A stretch of 64,000 nucleotides of DNA, from contig JADILM010000001.1 in NCBI GenBank assembly GCA_016617785.1, positions 1,364,001 through 1,428,000 on the forward strand, written 5' to 3'. The position numbers and the translations under genes are program-made. Positions 56,354 to 64,000 of the stretch are shown here, piece by piece (positions within the stretch are counted from its first letter, which is position 1; every line of letters begins with the position of its first letter). The stretch comes from Sporobolomyces roseus. Lineage: Eukaryota > Basidiomycota > Microbotryomycetes > Sporidiobolales > Sporidiobolaceae. Below the pieces are notes generated by a model that was given only the letters and a program-made list of their open reading frames with translations, did not search any database and was not told the origin of the DNA.

Positions 56354-58558
56354 CTATCCAGATCCTTTGAACCACCTCACCACATCAGCATCCAATGCTT
56401 CCGTTTCTACCGCTCCTGTCGTTCCTTCGTTGAACTCCACTTCTTCGTTCTCCTTCTTCCCTCTCAATCTTTTCCTTTCGCTCAGCACACTCTCCGTGAA
56501 CGAACTCAACTTCGAGCACATCTCAGGCCCTTTCCCTCCCCATCCCGCTACAAAATATTCAGCTCTCGTAAGAATGAGTTTGTCGAGGATCCCTTTGAGT
56601 CCCGAGTCGAGAGCGAAGAGGTCGTAATTGAGGGGTACCAGAGCTGTGAGGAGCTCGCCGGGAAGTAGAGAGGGATTGGAGGAGAGGATCGAAGTGAGGG
56701 TATGAATCGGGAGAGGGTCATTTCGTGCTTTCGAAGAGGAGGAGAAGCGTAAGAATGAAGGAAAGAAGAAGGAGGGATCATGTCTCAGGAGATGAACGAG
56801 ACGTGCTGCTGCTGCTCGATGCGAAGATGTGAGATCCGTGAATGTGTCGGAGAGGGAGTGGGCGAGTCCACTAGAATCGGAGGAAAGAACGGAGTCGAGC
56901 GAGTAGTCGCTCGCAAGGTAAATGCTGTGAGGGGGGTCGAGTTCGGAAGAGAGGGATTCGAGAAGGGTTGCGAGAGACGTTGCGCAGGAGTAGAGCAGGT
57001 GGGATGGGACTGTCTCCATTCGCCAATGCGTCGCTGCGTAAGGAGAGAGATGATGCGCGATTGAAGTTGCTATGTCGTTCCAGAGGATCGAGTACGGCAT
57101 CGGTGAGAACTCGAGGTAGTGAGGTCGTCGTGGATCGTTCTCGTCGTGGGAAGTAATAAGAGCGAGAGGTTGCAAGGACGGAAACGGCTCGAATACGGCG
57201 ACCGAGGGTTCCTCTGACTCTGGAAGATCGACCTCCTCTGAGTCAAGAGTAAGGTCCAAAGGTGGACTAGACTCGCTCTTAGCTTCTCGAGTAGAGTTGA
57301 GGATAGGACTGGTGAGATCGGTCGAATTAGGGAGGAAAGTGGGAAAGATAGGGTATCGTAACTTGTAATCGATGAAGAGTACGTCTAAGGGTATAGATGA
57401 TGCAGATGCGGGTATGAAGTTGGTTCCGGAAGGTATCGATGGAGAAGGGGAAGAAAGCGGAGAGAATCGGTTAAGGGACGAAACGAGGCTGTTTGAGAAT
57501 CCGGCGAGTTGGAGGTCGTCGAAGTCTTGATAGTGAGGTGGAGCGTAGAAAGTCGAGGGAGGATCATAATTGAAGAGATCTTGGTACGGCGACAGACAGA
57601 AGGCGTCCAGGTCGAAGCCAGCGTCTTCCCTGACTTCCCCTTTTCTCTGTTGTGCGTAAACTTTCTTTCCCTCCGTCATGACTAATGCTCCCATTTTCTG
57701 TGATCCTCCATGACGCTCAACAGCTTGCAGCCACTCCTCCTGACCGACAACCGAAAGCTTGCGTTCGAATCGCTTCGTCCACTCCTCGACGTCGTAGTGA
57801 AAGGCGAAAGGGAAAGGTTGACAGGAGTGAAGTCGACTACCTCCGACATTTGGTAGGACAAGGGTTCGATTCAGCGAGATGGCGAGGAGACTGAGTTGAT
57901 GAAGATGTTGTTGAGCTTTCGATTCTTGTTCCGTGATCCGGACGGGAAAGAGATAGCCGAGAGTCGGACGGTCGTCGTGTGTCATTCGAGATGAGCTAGA
58001 GGGTGAGGGAGAAGAAGAGGGCGAGGGCCAAAAGGTCACATTCGAAAAAAGGTTTGATGCGATCCTTCTCCGGAGATAGTTCCTTTCTTGCTCTTTCTGT
58101 TGCTGAGCTATCCGTTGTTCCTCGTCGTAGACTTCTGGTTTCCCCGTGACTGACTGGAGGACGACTAATCCGATTATTCCGATGATCAAGACGACAAATC
58201 CAATCTTCATCGCTCCTTTGAACGAATCCTGCTCCTCCTTCTTCGAGCGTCTGACCGAGGCCAGTCCATCGCTTGGATGCAGAAGTTCGTAGTCGACCGT
58301 CGAGGGAGGAAACGAGTTCGAGTTGGAGTTGGCGGAAGAAGGGAGGGAAGAAAGGGAAGAGAAAGGGAAAGTTTCGGTTTGAGGAGGAGAAGTAACGACG
58401 ATTTGGAAGGGGCTCTGTACGCTGAGGGAAGCAGTCTGAGTTCTACGATGTCTAGTTCCAGCTGTTCGAAATTCGAAGAGGTCCAACTAAGGTCAGAGAA
58501 GCAAGTTCGACCGAGAGGTCTGGGGGAAAAGGGAGGGCTTGCTCACATTGGAAACCAT
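56354..58558 (-). CDS. type II membrane protein, O-fucosyltransferase-like
   Basis: The long open frame at 56354-58486 has no ATG near its 5' end. A 12-base first exon (ATG at 58558, Met-Val-Ser-Asn), with GTGAGC donor and TTAG acceptor (intron 58487-58546), gives an in-frame start and about 714 residues. Residues about 90-110 (KIGFVVLIIGIIGLVVL) form one transmembrane helix near the N-terminus, as in a Golgi type II enzyme. The lumenal part contains PTLGYLFPVRITEQESKAQQ, then HLHQLSLLAISLNRTLVLPN, the arginine- and EQES-containing motif of fungal O-fucosyltransferase-like proteins. A later segment EYFVAGWGGKGPEMCSKLSS fits the C-terminal motif. Possible N-glycosylation sites occur. The donor sugar and substrate are unknown; the family call is from memory of motifs. 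Confidence 0.72.
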
Positions 58559-58707
58559 TCATACTCCTATACTCCGTCTCGTATAATGCAACGTATCTGT
58601 CATAGGACGCCTGTCGAAGGAAGAGCTGCAGAATAGAAGTTGAAGAGAGGAAGAGAGGTGAGGGAAGCAGGGAAGTTCCAAGAATTTGGAGAGAGAGGGA
58701 ATAATGA

Positions 58708-61701
58708 ATTCGCAACTCGACGGGATCGCTACCGAAGCTTCTCTTTGCTTGACTCTATTCGATATCTCGCAGCTATCCTCTACCTTGGAGCAGTACATCC
58801 CAAGCGGTTCAACACATCGGTCAACGAATCGAGATCCCGCTCCTTCTTTACTTCTCTCCTCTCCTTCAACTTCTCCACATTCAACCCAACCCTCTTTACA
58901 CCACTCAGCACACTTGCAGCCATTCAAGGAAGTCTCTAAGGATTTACAGGATGAGTCAAGTACAGCGTGAGTAGTCTTGATCTCTTCGCTCATTCCCCTC
59001 TCTCCTTCATCAATTCCCGATTCAAATCCATCCCAAATAAGCCTCACAACACCATTTTCGGTCAGGGCAACGATTTGAGCGAGATCAGTAATGGCTAAGA
59101 CACTAGTTGGACATCAACAAGGCGGTATTGAGGAGGTACTCGTCGACTTGTTGATCAAGGTCCCTCTTTCGAACACTTGTTTCTCAACTGTGGGGTAACC
59201 ACTCCTGCAGGAATCAGCGTCAGAATATGAGTGACCTACTGGGATGGTTAGCATGTTACAGCAGCTAGATTGGGTTCACTCCAATCTCTCTCTGAGGATT
59301 CATCACTGACTCTGGATCGGAATTTACCGTCGATCGCAATTTAGCTCCTCTACGTTCTTCCGCTGCACCTCCAACACCTCAAGAGATCGAACGCAAACTT
59401 GGATCACCAACTGCAGACATCCCTCCTCAACCTCAGCCAATCACGATTGAAGCAGTCGAACTACAGCGCAGACCGAGTAATCAAAGTCGAAGAGTGAGTT
59501 GCAGCTTCTCCTTCCTTCTTCTGTACTTGCTGGCGATGGCTGACCTCACTCCCCCCAGGGCCCTTCCTCTCAATCTGGAGGCGAAGAAGAAGAGAGTTTC
59601 CCCTCACCTCCTCGTCAAACCATTCCTCTTGCCGCGATCTCCGAAACCGACGATGCGCTCGCATCTGGCAGCGAGTCGGACGCTTCTTCCGATGGAGAAC
59701 ATCGCTCGCCACGACAGGGCTTCGCTCAGAAACCTACGGCTCCTTCGAGATTGAGTCGAGACAGTGGAGGACTCAGCGATAATATCGCACTTAAAAGTGG
59801 ATATCTGATGAAGAAGGGAGAGAGACGTAAAGCATGGAAGAAGAGGTGGTTCGTATTGAGAGGAGGACAGCTCGCGATGTACAAGAGTGACAAGGTACGT
59901 TCCCTTTTTCAACAGTTCTCAAAATTTGGAATCTCTTCCTGACTGACTCCTTTCCCGATTCTCGTTTAATCCAGGAATATCGACTTCTCCGCTTAATTCC
60001 GATCAACGATATCCATATGGCTGCACCAATCGAGATGAAGAAGCATCTACACACCTTTGGAATCGTCACACCTCGTCGAACTTACTACGTCAAAGCCGAA
60101 TCTGAAGGAGAAGTACAGCAATGGTGTCAAGGCATCGAAAGAGCTCGTCTCGACTCGAAAGGCGGACGAACCGCAGCTAGCCTCGATACTCCCACCGACG
60201 AGAACCTTCGTACTCCAATGGGTCACTCTCCTGCTCAAACTCCGACAGGTTACGCTTCCCCTTCCTCATCATCCGCCATCCCGATTCCCAACGCTCTCGA
60301 TTCCTACCCCTCCCACTCGTTTCAACCTCACAGCTATGCGACAACTGCTTCGACTTCCCTCACATCCGCCTCGAACCTCGCTTCTTCATCCTTCACCTCG
60401 AATTCGAGCAGTGCCCAAGAATCCGCTCCTCAAATCTCTACCTCACCCCAATCGAACGCGGCCTTCCCCCATCAGTCATCACCCGGAGAATCCGATCTGC
60501 AACAACTCTCTTCCGAGGTCCAACGTCTCCGTCTTCCATCTCACGTCGATCCTACGCGTTCAATGAGTAGTGGAAGCGAGTCACTCGCACCCCCGGTCGG
60601 CCTCTCGAGTTCGTCTTATGGAGGATACGATTCAACGAGTTCCTACGACGCTTCTCGAGCGAGTCAACCAAGTCCTTCTCCCGGAATCGTCTCGAGTTCA
60701 GAGGATGAAGATGGATTCGAAGCTTACACGGGAGCTCAGTGGAGTACGCCAGGAGCAGTAGATCGAAACGCGCGAAGAGGCCGAAGCGACTCGTACTTTC
60801 AACAAGCAGTTCAAGCCCAACCTCCCCCACCTCAACTCGTCGCCCCTTCGATGTTATCCCCGCCTGTAGGAGGAGGAGGAGGAGGAGGAGCTATTGGTGG
60901 TGTAGAGAGCTCACAGAGTCAGAAGCAAGGTCAAACGGGTTTCGCAGATCCCAATAAAGTCATTTTGGCGGGGTACTTGATGAAGCAAGGGAAGCGGAAA
61001 ACTTGGAGGAAGAGATGGTTCGTACTCATGAGTGGCATGCTCATGTACAGTCGGAGTCACATGGTACGTTCCGCCGGATTACCTTGCTCGGAAGATTGGA
61101 AGCTGATTCCACTCGACTTTACTCACAGGATACGAAAATGCATCGACAGATCCCTCTCTCGGCGATTCTGGACGCCATCGAATATGAGGCACCGCCAGCT
61201 CCAGTCAGGCAACGAACGCTTCCCCTCAACGGCTCCCTCTCACCCACTTCCGACGACTACTCTCGATCTCTCGGTGACGGAAAGAAGAATTACGAGCACT
61301 GCTTCAAAATCATCACGCCGAAAAGAACCTACCTCGTCTGTGCTCCGAGTGAGGAGGACGAGATCAAGTGGCTCGCAGCTCTCCAATGCCTCGTCGCGAG
61401 GAAATCCAGTCAAGGAGCTCCCATTACCTCGAGTCTCGCACCTCCCGCTTCCTCCTCGATTACCCAATCCCTCTCTTCACCGTTACCTACACCTTCTTCA
61501 GCTCCCTCGCGAGCCCTCTCTCAACGACAACAATCTCAAGACGAGTCAACTTCGAAACCTCCTCCCTCATCATCAGCTTCAAACCTTTCTCGACCGAGTC
61601 ATGGAAGACATCGAAGTCTCACAGAGGCGGCACAGAACGCCGTGAGGGATGTCGAGAAGCGGTTTCACTTTCAAGGAGCGTCAGGATCCGCGAGAGCTTG
61701 A
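58708..61701 (+). CDS. tandem PH-domain protein
   Basis: Two pleckstrin-homology domains with near-identical openings: PH1 at about 59,787-60,150 begins LKSGYLMKKGERRKAWKKRW, and PH2 at about 60,961-61,400 begins LAGYLMKQGKRKTWRKRWFV. The basic K-x-K-x-R stretches in strand 1-2 are typical phosphoinositide contacts, and each ends with the invariant tryptophan (VQQWCQGIE; IKWLAALQ). Between them lie about 270 Ser/Pro/Thr-rich residues. The tail after PH2 is also low-complexity. The protein is likely a membrane-binding adaptor. Exons from 59,330 onward join cleanly. The 5' exon from ATG 58708 (MNSQLDGIATEASLCL) ends at 58968 and could not be joined in frame to the next one; a further small exon such as one at 59091-59157 may lie between. 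The start is therefore uncertain. Confidence 0.75.
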
Positions 61702-61860
61702 GTGCAGGAAACGCGAGGCAAACTGTTCATACTTTGTTATTTTCTCGAAATCTTTGACCCGTGTCATACTATCACGAAAGCAGTCTACTAGTGCATCTTG
61801 ACAGCATGAGAGTGAGAGATGTGTGCGAACCTTTGAGAATTCAAGAGTTGTCCCTCAACC

Positions 61861-63931
61861 ATGCGTTTTCGACCGCCAATACCTCTCCTACTGCTCTCAA
61901 TCGGATGTTTGATCCTTCCATTCGCCTCTACTACACCTACAGACGGCGAACAGTACTCCGAATCACTGCTCCTGACCCCTTTCCCTGATGGCAAGCTCCA
62001 CTCCGAATTTCGGTTCGAATTGAGCGGACCTTGGACAGAAGAGGCACCGTTGCTGGACTCGAATATCAACAGTAAGCTATTGACTATTCTAGCCGCACTA
62101 CTGAAGCTTACAGAGTCGGGTTTCGAGCAGCACAACATCATTCAATCTTACCTCGACTCTTGACCTCCCTCACTCGACAGTTCCGCATCACTACGTTCCG
62201 ATTGACGTTATCATCAGGAAGATGGAACCACAACTGGCCATTGCAACTTCCAGCAGAGTTACCTGCGAGCGGCATCGAACTCGTAGCTTGGTTGGAAACC
62301 CTCGAAGGAGAATCAGTGGAAGAGGAAGTCAAGCGTTGGGAGAGCTTTGTTGGAGCTGTCGGAGGATTGTTCTGTGCTGGAATTGAAGGACAAGCTGCGA
62401 GGAAAGAAACGAGTAGTCCGGTTTGGAGTTATACTTTTGAAGGAGAAGGAGACGAAACTGGTCAGTTCAGAGTCCTCCTAGCTGACCGGTCGAGCGGAGG
62501 AAAGAGTCATCGCTGACACTCTTCCATCACAGAACATCGACTCTATCGACTGGCGATGCCTCGTCTCGCTGCGGCTTGTACCGAATCCTTGACACCATTC
62601 CTTTCTCTCCTCCCTTGTTCTTCGCACGCTGGTCTCAGCTCTCTCCTGAACCCGCATCGATTGTTCGACGGCGAGTGGACGTTGATCGATATCGGAGTCA
62701 AGCGCTTTGCGCAGGAGATCAAAGTAGACTTGGGTGGCGGGAGTGTAGTCGATCCAGTGAGAAGGGACAGAATAAGCGGTCAACTTGGACGAAGGCGTGA
62801 GTATTGACCTCCTGGCCAGAGTCTATAGTGAACTGACGAGGCTTCGATCGTCTCCCAGGATTCTCATTTTCAAGTCTCTACGACAGAACTCTCAAGACCG
62901 CTTGTCCCGTCGCTACTTCGTCGCAAGTCCAACTCGTTGTTCCCGTCGACTCCATCAACCCTTTCGAGATTGAGCCCAGTCTATCGAAAGAGCTAAAGCA
63001 CATTGATGGACGAGACATGGTAGTTTGGAATCCGAAGAAAGGTGAGTTCTATCGTACCTTCCTCTTTACCTTCCTCTTCTCCAGCTTCAATTGACTCCCG
63101 ATTATCGCAGCGGTCGACTCGGCGGCACTCGACGTTCGAATGACATGGCCGGACGAGAATCCCTTTCGTTATCGTGCGTTCTTGTTCGCTCACCGAGATC
63201 TCCCATCGGAGTCCCTGGCTAAATATTCACTTCTCGTACGATACAGCGCAAGCATCCGATATCTCAGCACTTCCCATCTCTGCGCGACGAGTATTGGAGG
63301 GCTACGGCCAGGAGAGAGGAAGGATCGGAGTCGAGATCACGAATAATCTTGCTCGAGAAGTTGAAGTCGTTTGGGTCGAAACTTGGCCATGGTGGATTCG
63401 AGGATTTGTCAGCTCGATGGAGAACGTAGTGGAGACCAACTCGTCGAAAGGTGAGCTTCAATCCTCGTTGATCGCTCGCTTCGCCCAAAAAAAGATTACT
63501 CACCTTTGTTCTGTCCAGCTGTCGTGAGTGATATCGATTACGCTCCTCCGATTGCTCGATCTCGACCGACAACACTACAAGTCCGCCTTCGACTGCCTCC
63601 CACTTCGACTTCTCGTCACACTCTCGACTACGAATCGTCTGCGTTGTGGTACACAGAGTACCCTTCGGATGCGAATCGAGGCTTCTCCCTTCCCGGAGCT
63701 ATCATCAGCCTACTCGACGAATCGCCGTCGTCAAATGCGAAGTCGCTCTTCAAGCTACAAACTCCGACAACTCTCATCTCGTTACCTTTGCCTGATTTCT
63801 CGATGCCTTACAACGTTATCATCTTGACTTCTACAACGATTGCTTTATTCTTCGGCAGCGTTGTCAATGGTATGGTACGGCGGTGGTTCTGTGTCGATGT
63901 AGAAGGTGAGGAAAAGGTGAAGAAGCAATAG
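61861..63931 (+). CDS. GPI16: GPI transamidase subunit PIG-T/Gpi16
   Basis: Begins MRFRPPIPLLLLSIGCLILP, a cleavable signal peptide. Then follow SEFRFELSGPWTEE, an exon giving AQHHSILPRLLTSLTRQFRI and LTLSSGRWN, and the cysteine in GLFCAG (in human and yeast this position is the Cys that bonds to the Gpi8 catalytic subunit). Further landmarks are VVWNPKK, LEGYGQERGRIGVEITNN and the terminal transmembrane segment NVIILTSTTIALFFGSVV followed by a basic cytosolic tail ending EKVKKQ. The complex attaches GPI anchors to proteins in the ER. Six or so short introns were placed with consistent frame, for example 62463-62530 and 63172-63245. Start ATG at 61861; stop TAG at 63929. Confidence 0.9.
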
Positions 63932-64000
63932 ATCTTTCGCACGTTTCGCAAACTCGGCGTTTCTAGCTTCGCTGAAGTTCCTCCATCTCGCGCTTCGTTC

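Noticed and set aside
1..64000. CRISPR arrays, bacterial operons or prophage-like modules
   Set aside because: The sequence is intron-rich eukaryotic DNA; no regularly spaced repeats or polycistronic arrangements were found.

Overview
The window is nuclear DNA of a fungus, most likely a basidiomycete and possibly a Pucciniomycotina-type yeast. The grounds are gene-dense packing on both strands, many short introns (about 50-100 nt, donors GTGAGT/GTACGT, pyrimidine-rich acceptors ending CAG/TAG), typical fungal families (Zn2Cys6 and GATA regulators, AreA N-terminal motif, NYN protein, Fox2, Chk1, Vam7, Gpi16) and basidiomycete-style long disordered Ser/Pro/Gln regions. The lineage call is an inference and rests on no marker gene. 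Exon joins were made by eye from reading-frame continuity and splice signals.

Layout. 0-4.1 kb: a fumarate reductase flavoprotein with a C-terminal cytochrome b5 domain, followed downstream by a truncated tandem copy of its own middle exons. 4.3-6.7 kb: a large disordered protein. 7-11.4 kb: peroxisomal multifunctional beta-oxidation enzyme (FOX2/MFE-2). 11.6-14.2 kb: checkpoint kinase CHK1, divergent from a NAP/SET histone chaperone (14.4-15.5 kb). 16.1-18.5 kb: secreted carboxylesterase. 18.5-20.4 kb: gene-poor. 20.4-28.2 kb: Zn2Cys6 regulator, NYN-domain nuclease-like protein, PAS+GATA (WC-2-like) regulator. 28.9-32.4 kb: USP-type deubiquitinase. 33.3-34.3 kb: METTL21-like methyltransferase and an intron-containing tRNA-Leu(UAA). 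34.7-39.2 kb: gene-poor island with one small gene, closed on its right by an inverted, truncated copy of the tRNA-Leu plus methyltransferase 3' end. 39.8-40.5 kb: small four-exon gene. 40.9-47.8 kb: UBA3 (NEDD8 E1), DJ-1-like protein with a long N-terminal extension, VPS33. 48.6-51.7 kb: AreA-motif double GATA-finger regulator. 52.4-54.7 kb: membrane-anchored acyl-protein-thioesterase-like hydrolase. 55-56.1 kb: VAM7 SNARE. 56.3-58.6 kb: type II membrane protein resembling O-fucosyltransferases. 58.7-61.7 kb: tandem PH-domain protein. 61.9-63.9 kb: GPI16/PIG-T.

Most genes are housekeeping and not functionally linked. Two small themes recur: vacuolar fusion (VPS33 of HOPS/CORVET and its SNARE partner VAM7) and ubiquitin-like modification (UBA3, USP). 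I saw no gene cluster that amounts to a new system. The most notable structures are two separate truncated duplications (408-825 and 39217-39596), a Fox2 without a peroxisomal targeting tripeptide at its annotated end, and several unusual domain architectures (b5-fumarate reductase, extended DJ-1, membrane-tethered thioesterase, double GATA with a shortened second finger).
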